Assembly (NCBI GenBank): GCA_041389885.1
Contig: JAWKRB010000008.1
Span: 186,001-250,000 of the forward strand
Origin: JAWKRB01 sp041389885
GTDB taxonomy: Bacteria > Myxococcota_A > Polyangia > Polyangiales > Ga0077539
Length of the DNA: 64,000 bases
Reading direction: 5' to 3'
Shown here: piece by piece, positions 26,084 to 38,394 of the stretch
Numbering within the stretch: the stretch's first letter is position 1
Layout: each line of letters starts with the position of its first letter
The notes under the pieces: model-generated
Told to the model about the DNA's origin: nothing
Databases searched by the model: none
Seen by the model: the letters and a program-made list of their open reading frames with translations, nothing else
Position numbers and translations under genes: made by a program

Positions 26084-27458
26084 ATGCTCGCCGCGGCGGG
26101 GCTCTATGTGCTGTCGGCGGTGGTCCTGCACGTGACCAAGGGGCTCTTTAGCGCGACGCTGCTGCCGATCTATTTCGCGGGCTTCGCGGCGTGGGTCGCC
26201 CTCGCCGCCCGAGGCCGCGACGCCCCCCGGAGCGCGCCCGCGTCGACCGAGGCCGCGCTCCTCGGGCTCACACGCCTTCGCCGCGTGGTTCTGGCACGAG
26301 CACGCGCTCCTCGCCGACGCGCGCATGGGCCCGGCGCTGGGCTTTCGCGAGGTCCCCTGGGTCGTCGCCGGGCTCGCCCTGGCCTTCGCGCAGCGCGCGT
26401 GGTGGCCCCTCGCCGCGGCGGTGGCGCTGACCCTCTACGCGAAGACCGTGATCCTCGAGACCTCGCCGGTGCCCTTCATCGACGTGTTCACGAGCAACAC
26501 CCGCGCGGCCGACCACTTCATCGCGGGGCGAAACCCCTACACCCAGGTCTATCCCGACATCTACGGCGGCGGGCAGGACTACCGCCCCGGCATGGTCTAC
26601 TGGCCCGCGGTGCTCCTCTGGCAGAGCGCCGCGCGGGCCTGGCTCGGCGACATCCGATGGGGCTTCGTCGCCGCCGAGGTGATCACCGCGGGCGCCCTCT
26701 CGGCGGCCCTGACCCGACTGGGGCTGACCCCGCGCCGGGCGCTCCTCGTGGTGCTCGCCTGGGCCCTCTCGCCGGTCGCGCCCTTCGTCTTCGAGCAGGC
26801 CTGGGTCGACCCGCTGCTCACCATGGCCTTCGCCCTCTTCGCCTGCGCCATGGCCTACGAGCAGGCGATGCTCGCGGGCTGCGCGCTGGGGCTCGCCGTG
26901 GCCTTCAAGCAGTACGGGGCCTTCGGCGCCCTCGCGGGCCTCGCCCTCGCCGCGCGGGTCTTCGACCGCCGGCGCCTCGCGCAGCTCGTCGTCGCCGCGG
27001 CCGTGACCTTCGCGGTCACGACGCTGCCCGTCGCCCTGCGCGCCCTCGACCCCTTTCTCGAGATGACCCTGCGCGTGCCCTCGCGCATGGGGTTGCGCCG
27101 CGACGCGCTGAGCCTGCTGGTCTTCGCCGCCGACCGCCTCACCCCCTCGCTCGCCACGGCGATCACCCTCGGCGTCGGCGGCGGCGCGACGCTCGCGGGC
27201 GCCGCGTGGCTCTACCGCCTGCCGCGCCCCACCGTCGCGCACTGGTCCGCGGCGGCGGGGGTGGCGTACGGGGGGCTGTTCTTCTTCGGCAAGCAGGCGT
27301 TCTGCAACTACCACCACTTTCTCGCGGCCTTCGTGCTGCTCCACGGCGCCGCGCTGCTCGCGGCGGCGCCGCAGCCCGAGCCCGAGCCCGCGGCGCGCGT
27401 CGAGCCCGAGGCCCGCGCCGAGCCCGAACCCGCCCGGCGACGTCGACGACGTCGCTGA
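26084..27458 (+). CDS. Polytopic membrane protein, GT-C/GT87-like glycosyltransferase fold, with a one-base shift
   Basis: The N-terminal part runs from ATG 26084 (GLYVLSAVVLHVTKGLFSAT) and loses frame at about 26265-26275, in CTCACACGCC; coding continues as HAFAAWFWHEHALLADARM. Upstream, AGGGAGAG precedes an in-frame CTG at 26029, a possible earlier start. About ten hydrophobic helices follow. The first large loop has DVFTSNTRAADHFIAGRNPY and DYRPGMVYWP, the layout of DUF2029/GT87 polyprenyl-phosphate mannosyltransferases, with an Asp early in the first periplasmic loop. The tail is a Pro/Glu stretch ending in Arg repeats. Role in cell-envelope glycan synthesis is inference; total length about 458 residues if repaired. 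Confidence 0.6.
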
Positions 27459-27461
27459 CGG

Positions 27462-27996
27462 TCAGCCCGCGTCCTCGGCGCTCATCGCGCGCTCGAGGTC
27501 GCTGTGCCCGAGGTCGCAGGTCGCGCAGCGACGGGCGCCGCACGCCGGGGACCGCCGCACGCGCACGGTGACCACCGGAACGTCGGCGTGGCGCACGATC
27601 TCCTCCGCGACGCTGCCCATCATCGCGCGGGCGAGGCCGGTGCGTCCGTGCGTGCCCATCACGATCATGTCAGCGCCCTCGCGCGTCGCGACCTCGAGGA
27701 TCGTCGCCGCGGGGTGCCCGAAGACCACCCTCGACTCCGCCCGCACGCCGCTCGCCTCGGCGGCGGCGACGAGGCGCGAGGTGCTGGTCGGCGTCGCGCC
27801 GCAGGAGCGCCGCGACCGTCGCGGGCGACGCCTCGCCCGGGGGCTGCACCGTCGAATTCAGCGCCAGCCCCGTGGGCGTCTCGCTGGCGTGGAGCAGCAG
27901 CAGCCGCGCCCCGAAGGCCCTCGCGAAGCGAATCGCCTCGCTGAGCAGAGACGGCGCGCACTCGGAGAAATCAACGGGGACGAGGAGGAGGGACAT
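27462..27996 (-). CDS. Universal stress protein (UspA family), with a one-base shift and a Cys-rich tail
   Basis: Start ATG 27996: LLLVPVDFSECAPSLLSEA is the Usp N-terminal strand and helix. Frame changes near 27772-27782, where dropping one C in GCGCCTC joins LRRDADQHLA to LVAAAEASGVRAESRV. The second half has the ATP-binding Usp motif GTHGRTGLARAMMGSVAEEI followed by VPVVTVR, matching the G-2x-G-9x-G(S/T) pattern, so ATP binding is likely. After the domain a tail SPACGARRCATCDLGHSDLE carries three Cys and one His, unusual for UspA and suggestive of a small metal or redox site. It is divergent from the sulfur-transport genes across 229 bases. Confidence 0.75.
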
Positions 27997-28055
27997 GACC
28001 CGCGAATGTGCAAGGGGCGTGCTCGCCTCGCGGCGAGGGCGGCGGTCCGGTTGAG

Positions 28056-28073
28056 TTGAAACGCGATGAAACG
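28056..28073. promoter_or_regulatory. Candidate enhancer (UAS) of the yeeE-like operon
   Basis: Two tandem near-identical half-sites, TTGAAACG at 28056-28063 and ATGAAACG at 28066-28073, lie about 75 bases upstream of the -24 element at 28148. The same TGAAAC core recurs three times just upstream of the sigma-54 activator gene (32408-32452). Position and recurrence fit an enhancer for that activator; binding is inferred. Confidence 0.5.
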
Positions 28074-28146
28074 GCCGTTGCCCGCCCGCGCCGCGCGGGC
28101 GACGAGGCAGAGCCCGCCCCGCGGGGGCGCGCGCGGGGTCGTGACG

Positions 28147-28162
28147 CGGCACGACGATTGCC
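28147..28162 (+). promoter_or_regulatory. Sigma-54 (RpoN) promoter of the yeeE-like pair
   Basis: CGGCACGACGATTGCC matches the TGGCACG-N4-TTGC consensus at all but the first base; the invariant GG (28148-28149) and GC (28160-28161) are separated by exactly 10 bases. Transcription would start near 28173, about 50 bases before ATG 28226. Confidence 0.7.
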
Positions 28163-28225
28163 GAGGCGCACCCGATGCGCGGCGCGGCGATCGCTTCGCG
28201 CCTACGTCCTGGAGTGAACGAACGG

Positions 28226-28645
28226 ATGAACCTCCCTCTCGATTGGATCCGCGCCCTCGAAGGCGGCGCGCTCATCGGGCTCAGCGCGTCGCTGATGCTC
28301 GCGTTCAACGGCCGCGTGGCGGGCGTCTCGGGCATGGTCGGGGGGCTGCTGCAGCCCTCTCCGGGCGACTGGTCCTGGCGCGCGCTCTTTCTGGCGGGGC
28401 TCGCGCTGGGCGGAGTCGTCGCGGCGGCGGTGCTGCCCAACGCCTTCGCGGCGAGCCCGGCGTCGACGGGCACCGTGCTCGCGGCGGGGCTGCTGGTGGG
28501 CTTCGGCAGCCGGGTGGGCAACGGCTGCACGAGCGGCCACGGCGTGTGCGGCATCTCGCGGCTCTCGCCCCGGAGCGTCGCGGCGACGCTGACCTTCATC
28601 TCCACCGGAGCGATCACGGTGCTGCTCACCGGGGGGTCGCCGTGA
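28226..28645 (+). CDS. YeeE/YedE-family sulfur-compound transport protein, first half
   Basis: 139 residues. ATG 28226 is preferred (an upstream in-frame GTG at 28214 is possible). Four hydrophobic helices are present. The family signature is clear: GGALIGLSASLMLAFNGRVAGVSG near the start and GSRVGNGCTSGHGVCGISRL, whose Cys in NGCTSGHGVCG is the thiosulfate-relay type Cys of YeeE/YedE proteins. Known members move thiosulfate or other sulfane-sulfur species through the inner membrane. Its stop overlaps the GTG start of the second half-protein, and both lie under a sigma-54 promoter. Confidence 0.88.
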   Translation: MNLPLDWIRALEGGALIGLSASLMLAFNGRVAGVSGMVGGLLQPSPGDWSWRALFLAGLALGGVVAAAVLPNAFAASPASTGTVLAAGLLVGFGSRVGNGCTSGHGVCGISRLSPRSVAATLTFISTGAITVLLTGGSP

Positions 28646-29100
28646 CGCCCCTCGCGCGCAGGCGCGCCGAGGGCGCCGTGGCGCTCGCGTCGGGCACGCT
28701 CTTTGGCCTGGGACTGGCGGTGGCGGGCATGACCCGCCCCGAGAAGGTCATCGGCTTTCTCGACTTCTTTCGTAACTGGGACCCGTCGCTGGCCTTCGTG
28801 ATGGGGGGCGCCATCGCGGTGCACGCGACGAGCTGGCGCGCGCTGAAGGGTCGTCGCTCGCCGCTCCTCGCGACGCGCTTCCTGGTCCCCACGCGGCGGG
28901 ACCTCGACGCGCGGCTGATCGTGGGCGCGGCGATCTTCGGCGCGGGCTGGGGGCTCGGCGGGCTCTGCCCCGGTCCGGGCATCGCGTCGCTCGCCACCGC
29001 GGCGCCGTCGGTGGCGCTCTTCCTGGTCGCGATGCTCGCGGGGAACCTCGGCGCGGCGCGCGTGGAGCCCTTCATCGGGCGGGCGCTGAAGCGGGGCTGA
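28642..29100 (+). CDS. YeeE/YedE-family (DUF6691-type) sulfur transport protein, second half
   Basis: 152 residues from GTG 28642, overlapping the previous stop. Four hydrophobic helices. The motif GTLFGLGLAVAGMTRPEKVIG followed by FLDFFRNWDPSLAFVMGGAI, and later GWGLGGLCPGPGIASL with its Cys, is that of the small YeeE/YedE partner proteins found as adjacent pairs in many Proteobacteria. The two halves probably make one transporter equivalent to a full-length YeeE. Pairing with persulfide dioxygenase-type genes and a FisR-like activator nearby supports a role in moving reduced sulfur under sulfide stress. Confidence 0.87.
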   Translation: MTPLARRRAEGAVALASGTLFGLGLAVAGMTRPEKVIGFLDFFRNWDPSLAFVMGGAIAVHATSWRALKGRRSPLLATRFLVPTRRDLDARLIVGAAIFGAGWGLGGLCPGPGIASLATAAPSVALFLVAMLAGNLGAARVEPFIGRALKRG

Positions 29101-29119
29101 GGGGAGCGGGAAGGGGGGG

Positions 29120-29983
29120 TCAGGCCGGCGCGTGGGCGCGGCGGAGCGCGAGCAGCCCGCCCACCGCGGGGGGCACGCTCATCGCCGCGAGGAGCCAGGG
29201 CCAGTGCGTGGCGACGCTCACCCGAACGCCGAAGAGCCGCGGCACCTCCTGACCGAGGATGAACACCGCCATCACCACGACGAACCACGCGAAGCCCTTG
29301 CGCAGCCGGTCTGGAGACACGTGGCGCACGAGCCGCGCGCCGAGGGCCGAGCCCAGCACCGCCGCGGTGACCACCATGGCCGCGATGCTCCAGGGGATCG
29401 CGACGCTGGACAAGTACCCCGCGAAGCCCGCGAAGGAATTCATGGCGATGACCATCAGCGAGGTGCCCACGGCGACGGGCATCGGCAGGCCCCCCATGAG
29501 CACCAGCGCGGGGACCACGAGAAAGCCCCCGCCCGCGCCCACGAGGCCCGTGACGGCGCCGACGCCCAGGCCCTGGGCCACCATGGTCCCGAGGGGGAGC
29601 CCGGCGCCCTCGGCGGCGCCCGCGGGGACCTTTCTCCCGCGCATCATCGCCGCGGCGGTCACGAGCATCATGACGCCGAAGGCCAGGATCTGCACCGCGC
29701 CCGGGATGTGCGCCCCCACCCGCCCCGCGAGGTAGGCGCCCACCATGCTCGTCGCGCCGAAGAGCGCGCCGACCCGCCAGCGAACGCGCGCCGCCCTCGC
29801 GTGGGGGATCAGCGCCGCGGCGCTGGTCGTGCCCACCACGAGGAGCGAGGTCGCGATGGCCGTCCTCGGCGGGAGGGTGAACACATAGAGCAGGATCGGC
29901 ACGGTCAGGATCGACCCGCCGCCGCCGAGCAGCCCCAGGGAGACCCCGATCAGCAGGGCGAAGCAGACGCCGAGGATTTCCAT
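29120..29983 (-). CDS. TauE/SafE-family sulfite/sulfonate exporter
   Basis: 287 residues, ATG 29983 (GTG 29986 is an alternative). Seven to eight hydrophobic helices. Two repeats of the family motif are present: GVSLGLLGGGGSILTVPILL near residue 15 and GVGAVTGLVGAGGGFLVVPA near 135. TauE/SafE proteins export sulfite, sulfoacetate or related anions across the inner membrane; sulfite is the product of persulfide dioxygenase, made by the next gene upstream. The gap to that gene is only about 20 bases, so they share a transcript. Confidence 0.88.
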   Translation of the reverse strand: MEILGVCFALLIGVSLGLLGGGGSILTVPILLYVFTLPPRTAIATSLLVVGTTSAAALIPHARAARVRWRVGALFGATSMVGAYLAGRVGAHIPGAVQILAFGVMMLVTAAAMMRGRKVPAGAAEGAGLPLGTMVAQGLGVGAVTGLVGAGGGFLVVPALVLMGGLPMPVAVGTSLMVIAMNSFAGFAGYLSSVAIPWSIAAMVVTAAVLGSALGARLVRHVSPDRLRKGFAWFVVVMAVFILGQEVPRLFGVRVSVATHWPWLLAAMSVPPAVGGLLALRRAHAPA

Positions 29984-30002
29984 CACACGAGGCCTTTCAG
30001 GG

Positions 30003-30896
30003 TCACTGCGGCGTCGGCTCGCCGGCGTCGTCGGTGGGCGCGAAGAGGTTGATCGGGATGTTCAAGAAGCGTCGGTTCCCCGTGCGCGGCGAGGGCAGGA
30101 GCCCCGCGTTCACGTTCACCTGCACGCTCGGCAGCAGCAGCTTCGGCGCGGCGAGCCCCGCGTCGCGCTTCGTGCGCATCGCCACGTAGTCCTCTCGCGA
30201 GGTCTCCTCGCGGAGCTGCACGTTCGCCGACTTCGACGCGCCGATGGTGGTCTCGAAGCGGAGCGGCCGGCCGTTGGGCTGGTAGTCGTGCCCCACGAAG
30301 ACCCGCGTGCTGTCGGGCAGCGCGTAGAGCCGGTCGTGCACCGAGGTGTAGAGCGCGTCGGCGCTCCCGAGGGGAAAGTCGCAGCGCCCCGTGCCGTAGT
30401 CTTCGATGAAGAGCGCGTCGCCGGTGAACAGCGCGTCGCCGATGAGAAAGCTCACGCACGCGGGGGTGTGCCCCGGCGTCGCGATCACCTTCACGTCGAG
30501 CGAGCCCGCCGCGAGCACCTCGCCGTCGCGCAGCAGCCGGTCGAACTGCGACCCGTCGACGCGAAAGCTCTCACCCAGGTCGAAGAGCGGGCGAAACGTC
30601 GCCTGCACCTGGGTGATGCGCTCGCCGATCGCCACCCGCGCGCCGTGGCGCTTGCGCAGCATCTGCGACCCCGAGAGGTGGTCGGCGTGCGCGTGGGTCT
30701 CGAGCACGTAGTGCAGCCGGAGCCCCTCGGCGCGAAGCGCCTCGCTGAGCAGGTCCACCGAGCGCGTCGCCGTCTGCGAGCGGGCCGGGTCGTAGTCGAG
30801 CACCGGGTCGATCACCACGGCGTCGCGCGTCGCCTCATCCCAGACCAGAAAGGTGAGGGTGTAGGTCTGGGGGTCAAAGAACTCCTGAATCTTCAT
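30003..30896 (-). CDS. Metallo-beta-lactamase-fold persulfide dioxygenase-like protein (PDO type II / Blh group)
   Basis: 297 residues from ATG 30896. The metal-binding motif THAHADHLSG is the HxHxDH site; GHTPACVSFLIGDALFTGDAL supplies the further His and Asp, and VFVGHDYQPNG the last His, as in mononuclear-iron persulfide dioxygenases. The C-terminal part SVQVNVNAGLLP and RFLNIPINLF is typical of the PDO type II/Blh subgroup rather than ETHE1 itself. The enzyme would oxidise glutathione or protein persulfide to sulfite. It heads a two-gene unit with the TauE/SafE exporter, preceded by a sigma-54 promoter. Catalysis is inferred from motifs. Confidence 0.87.
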   Translation of the reverse strand: MKIQEFFDPQTYTLTFLVWDEATRDAVVIDPVLDYDPARSQTATRSVDLLSEALRAEGLRLHYVLETHAHADHLSGSQMLRKRHGARVAIGERITQVQATFRPLFDLGESFRVDGSQFDRLLRDGEVLAAGSLDVKVIATPGHTPACVSFLIGDALFTGDALFIEDYGTGRCDFPLGSADALYTSVHDRLYALPDSTRVFVGHDYQPNGRPLRFETTIGASKSANVQLREETSREDYVAMRTKRDAGLAAPKLLLPSVQVNVNAGLLPSPRTGNRRFLNIPINLFAPTDDAGEPTPQ

Positions 30897-30948
30897 CGCG
30901 AGCCTCGCGTCCTGCGCCGCATCCGTCGCGGCGCTGCGGGGTGATACC

Positions 30949-30963
30949 GCAAGGTCCGGGCCA
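30949..30963 (-). promoter_or_regulatory. Sigma-54 promoter of the dioxygenase-TauE unit
   Basis: Read on the minus strand, TGGCCCGGACCTTGC gives the invariant GG and GC with exactly 10 bases between them and a consensus TTGC. The start point would be near 30938, leaving a leader of about 40 bases. Confidence 0.65.
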
Positions 30964-31044
30964 CGCCGAAGACCGGGCGGCGGCGCGCGGTCCCGCGCGG
31001 CCGACGGGCGCGCGGGCGCGCGGGAGACGTATCAACCTCGTTGC

Positions 31045-31057
31045 AACGCATGTTGCG

Positions 31058-31059
<2 letters not shown>
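31045..31059. promoter_or_regulatory. Dyad AACGCA-TGT-TGCGTT, candidate enhancer
   Basis: A perfect 6-bp inverted repeat with a 3-base centre overlaps the activator gene's stop codon and lies about 85 bases upstream of the -24 element at 30962. The adjoining TTGCAACG differs by one base from the TTGAAACG half-site found upstream of the yeeE-like genes. Enhancer function is inference. Confidence 0.4.
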
Positions 31060-32392
<1,333 letters not shown>

Positions 32393-32407
32393 GCCCGCAG
32401 CATCGCC

Positions 32408-32452
32408 TGAAACAGCCCGGCGCGCTTGAAACATCGACCTCGGATCGTTTCA
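32408..32452. promoter_or_regulatory. Three TGAAAC/GTTTCA half-sites upstream of the sigma-54 activator gene
   Basis: In the 71-base gap upstream of the activator, TGAAAC occurs at 32408-32413, TTGAAAC at 32426-32432 and the reverse GTTTCA at 32447-32452; the last two form an inverted repeat with a 14-base spacer. The same core is tandemly repeated upstream of the yeeE-like genes. Autoregulation by the activator is the simplest reading. Confidence 0.45.
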
Positions 32453-32463
32453 CCCGGGCGGGC

Positions 32464-33180
32464 TCAGCCCTGCACCGGGGCCTCCTTCGGGAGCCCGCAC
32501 TGGAGGTTCGCGGGCAGCGCCACGTCGATCTTCTTCGGGTACGCGAGCTTGAGCGAGGCCATGATCTCGACGAACTCTTCCTCGCTGCGTCCGCCCCCGA
32601 GGCGCGGGTTCCAGCGCCGCTCCTCGCCCACGGTGCTCACGGTGCGGCCCTTGTAGTCGTGGCCGGGGTACACCGCGGCCCCGTCGGGCAGGGCGAAGAG
32701 CTTTCCGTGCACGGAGCGGTAGAGCACCCGCGCGTCGCCCTGCTGAAAGTCGGTGCGCCCGCAGGCGCGAATGAGCAGCGCGTCCCCGGTGAAGACCCGC
32801 GCGCGGTCGTCGCTGACGTAGCTCACGCAGCCGTCGGTGTGCCCCGGCGTCTCGAGCACGTCGAGGGCGTGGCGCCCGAAGCTCACCCGATCGCCCTCGC
32901 GGAGCAGCCGGTCGGAGCAGCCCGCGGTGCCCGCCCGCGCGGAGATGCCCGTCGAGCAGCCGGTGCGCGCGCGGAGGGTGCCCAGCGCCGTCACGTGGTC
33001 GGCGTGGACGTGGGTGTCGAGGGCCCACACGAGCTTGAGGTCGAGCTCCTGGAGCAGGGTGAGGTCGCGCTCGACCTGCTCGATCACCGGGTCGATCAGC
33101 ACGGCCTCGCGCGTGTCTTCGTCGGCGAGGAGGTAGGTCCAGGTCGAGGTCTCGGGGTCCATCAGCTGTCGGAACAACAT
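32464..33180 (-). CDS. ETHE1-type persulfide dioxygenase
   Basis: 238 residues. ATG 33180 (LFRQLMDPETSTWTYLLADE) is chosen over ATG 33195 because GGAG lies 9 bases before it and homologues begin MLFRQL. The HxHxDH site is THVHADHVTALG; TPGHTDGCVSYV, FTGDALLIRACGRTDFQQGD and VYPGHDYKGRTVSTV supply the remaining iron ligands and the glutathione-side Arg/Asp residues typical of ETHE1. The C-terminal PKKIDVALPANLQCGLP is also diagnostic. It oxidises glutathione persulfide to sulfite in the cytoplasm. A near-consensus sigma-54 promoter lies upstream. Confidence 0.9.
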   Translation of the reverse strand: MLFRQLMDPETSTWTYLLADEDTREAVLIDPVIEQVERDLTLLQELDLKLVWALDTHVHADHVTALGTLRARTGCSTGISARAGTAGCSDRLLREGDRVSFGRHALDVLETPGHTDGCVSYVSDDRARVFTGDALLIRACGRTDFQQGDARVLYRSVHGKLFALPDGAAVYPGHDYKGRTVSTVGEERRWNPRLGGGRSEEEFVEIMASLKLAYPKKIDVALPANLQCGLPKEAPVQG

Positions 33181-33211
33181 CGTCGCGCTCTCCATTCGGG
33201 CTCGATGCTTC

Positions 33212-33226
33212 TCAAGGAGCGTGCCA
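33212..33226 (-). promoter_or_regulatory. Near-consensus sigma-54 promoter of the ETHE1-type gene
   Basis: On the minus strand TGGCACGCTCCTTGA matches TGGCACG-N4-TTGC at every position except the final C of the -12 element, which is A. The start would be near 33200, just ahead of the ribosome-binding site for ATG 33180. Confidence 0.55.
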
Positions 33227-33242
33227 GCGCTCCTCGGTGACG

Positions 33243-33258
33243 GGTGACCTCGGTCACC
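33243..33258. promoter_or_regulatory. Palindrome GGTGACC-TC-GGTCACC between divergent genes
   Basis: A perfect 7-bp inverted repeat with a 2-base centre lies 17 bases upstream of the -24 element of the ETHE1-type gene and about 45 bases upstream of the divergent DUF1697 gene. Another GGTGAC precedes it. It looks like an operator for an unidentified dimeric regulator. Confidence 0.4.
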
Positions 33259-33301
33259 GAATGAAGGGGTCCTCGACGGCGCGAGGTATCCTCGCTGGAC
33301 G

Positions 33302-33811
33302 ATGACCGCCTATATCGCCCTGCTGCGCGCCGTGAACGTCGGGGGGACGGGCGCGCTCCCGATGGCCGAGCTCCGCGCCCTCTGCGCGTCGGCGGGCTTC
33401 ACCGACGCGCGCACGTACATCCAGAGCGGCAACGTGTGCCTCACGAGCTCGCGCACGGAGCGCGAGGTGAAGCGCGCGCTGGAGGCGGCCCTCGCGGCGA
33501 AGATGGGCGCCGAGGTGGGCGTGCTCGTGCGCACCGCCGAGGAGCTGAGCGCGGCGCTCGCCGCGAACCCCTTCGCGGGCGAGAGGCCCAGCCTCACCTA
33601 CGCGGTCTTCTACGACGAGGCGCTGCCGCCCGACGCGCTCGCGGGCGTCGCGACGCCGGGGGGAGAGCGCCTCGCGCTCGGCGCGCGCGAGCTCTACGTG
33701 ACCTACCCCGAGGGGATGGGGCGCTCGAAGCTCAAGATCCCCCGCGCGAAGCTCGGGACGGCGCGCAACATGAACACCGTCGCGAAGCTCGTCGAGCTCT
33801 CAGGGGCTTGA
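33302..33811 (+). CDS. DUF1697 family protein
   Basis: 169 residues. The N-terminus YIALLRAVNVGGTGALPMAEL, then GFTDARTYIQSGNVCLTSS, is the clear DUF1697 signature; the C-terminus TYPEGMGRSKLKI with KLGTARNMNTVAKL completes it. The family is widespread in bacteria, about 170-180 residues long, cytoplasmic and of unknown biochemical function. Its last 12 bases overlap the convergent gene at 33800-34390. Confidence 0.92.
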   Translation: MTAYIALLRAVNVGGTGALPMAELRALCASAGFTDARTYIQSGNVCLTSSRTEREVKRALEAALAAKMGAEVGVLVRTAEELSAALAANPFAGERPSLTYAVFYDEALPPDALAGVATPGGERLALGARELYVTYPEGMGRSKLKIPRAKLGTARNMNTVAKLVELSGA

Positions 33812-34390
33812 GGGCGTCGGCGCCGACACCGGCGTGAACCGCCCTCCGCGCTGCACGCGGGCCTCGCCCTCGGGGACCGCGAGGGGCCACACGGTGAGCA
33901 CGGCCTCGCCCACGACCTGACCGCGGTCGGCCACCCAGGTGTCGCGCTCGCGCACCCACTCGAGGATGGCGGCCTGCATGTCTGCGTTGATCTCGCGCTC
34001 GTCGATGGGGTCGACGGGCGCGAAGCCGCCGTCGAGGCTCCAGCGCACCTGAAAGGGACGGGCCGGGTCGCCGTTGCGCACCGCGTCGATGTGCGCGAGG
34101 CGGTCGGCCTCGGCGCGGGCCTCCTCGTCGCGGAGGCGCTGCTCGTAGGCGCGGTCGGCCTCGTCGTCGAGGCGCTTGACGACCTCGGCCTCGGCGGCGT
34201 CGAGGGGGCGCACCGCGCGCTTGAGGGCGTGGTGCAGCGCGGGGTCGGACGACTGCGCGATGACCCCGAGCACCTCCATCATCGCGGGGCGCTCGCGGAG
34301 CCAGAGCGCGGCGTCGACCTCGCTCTCGAACGACGCGATGAGGAGCTCGGCGGTCTCGAGGTTTCGAAGGCGCAGGTCGATGCTTGCCAT
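33800..34390 (-). CDS. Hypothetical protein with charged coiled-coil centre
   Basis: 196 residues from ATG 34390 (a longer start at 34414 is possible). The N-terminal half is helical (LRLRNLETAELLIASFESEV; LWLRERPAMMEVLGVIAQ), followed by a strongly charged helix (residues about 75-110, DDEADRAYEQRLRDEEARAE). The last 70 residues are beta-like, with REINADMQAAILEWVRERDT. No signal peptide, membrane segment or known motif. It converges with and overlaps the DUF1697 gene by 12 bases. Function unknown. Confidence 0.6.
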   Translation of the reverse strand: MASIDLRLRNLETAELLIASFESEVDAALWLRERPAMMEVLGVIAQSSDPALHHALKRAVRPLDAAEAEVVKRLDDEADRAYEQRLRDEEARAEADRLAHIDAVRNGDPARPFQVRWSLDGGFAPVDPIDEREINADMQAAILEWVRERDTWVADRGQVVGEAVLTVWPLAVPEGEARVQRGGRFTPVSAPTPSSP

Positions 34391-34499
34391 GGTGGAGGGC
34401 ACCATGGACCACATCGCCCGCTCAAGTCGAGGACCGCGGGGCGCGCCGCGGACGAGGCCCGGGGGCCGTCCGCGGCGCGGAGAGGATCTCAGGGGGAGT

Positions 34500-37881
<3,382 letters not shown>

Positions 37882-37971
37882 CTCCGCGTTCGAGAGCCGG
37901 CGCCCGCGCGGCCGGCTCCCCGCAGGGTCGCACCGATTGGCGGGGGAGCGCCACGTCGCGACGGACAGGGG

Positions 37972-38319
37972 TCAGCGCACGCTGAAGCGCGGCGGCGCGA
38001 CGCGCGTACCCCGGCACGAGGGGCACGAGCCGGGGGGCTCGAAGCGCGCGCGGTCGGCGAAGGCGTACCCGCACGATTTGCAGGCCGCGGGCTCGACGAC
38101 GAGGCTCAGCCCCTGCGCCTTCAGCGAGCGCGCGAGGTGCGCGAGGTGCGCGGGGACGTCGCGCTCGGAGATGCCGACGGCGGCCGAGAGCTCCCTCGCC
38201 GAGGACGCGCCGCCGAGCTCCCCGGCCGCGCGCAGGGCCTCGAGGAGCGACGCGCGCACGCTCTGGCTGCGCGAGCTCGGCGCGCGGGGACCAGACTCTG
38301 ACGACTTCGAACCTGACAT
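37972..38319 (-). CDS. HTH-Zn-ribbon predicted transcriptional regulator
   Basis: 115 residues from ATG 38319. A winged or simple helix-turn-helix domain (SVRASLLEALRAAGELG, SARELSAAVGISERDVPAHL) is followed by LVVEPAACKSCGYAF and PGSCPSCRGTRV, two CxxC knuckles of a zinc ribbon. This combination matches the small COG3357-type regulators that fuse an HTH to a zinc ribbon. Targets are unknown. It is transcribed toward the Cys-rich lipoprotein gene and divergent from the ATP-grasp gene across 75 bases. Confidence 0.8.
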   Translation of the reverse strand: MSGSKSSESGPRAPSSRSQSVRASLLEALRAAGELGGASSARELSAAVGISERDVPAHLAHLARSLKAQGLSLVVEPAACKSCGYAFADRARFEPPGSCPSCRGTRVAPPRFSVR

Positions 38320-38394
38320 CGCTTGGGCCTGACTCGGGTGGGCCGACACGATAGCGCGGGATCGCGCCCGCCGCGCACTGCTATCCCTCTCGCC

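Noticed and set aside
28009..28024. A sigma-54-like site for the universal stress protein gene (GAGCACGCCCCTTGCA on the minus strand)
   Set aside because: The nearly invariant GG is AG here, and transcription would begin only about 2 bases before the start codon, leaving no room for a ribosome-binding site.
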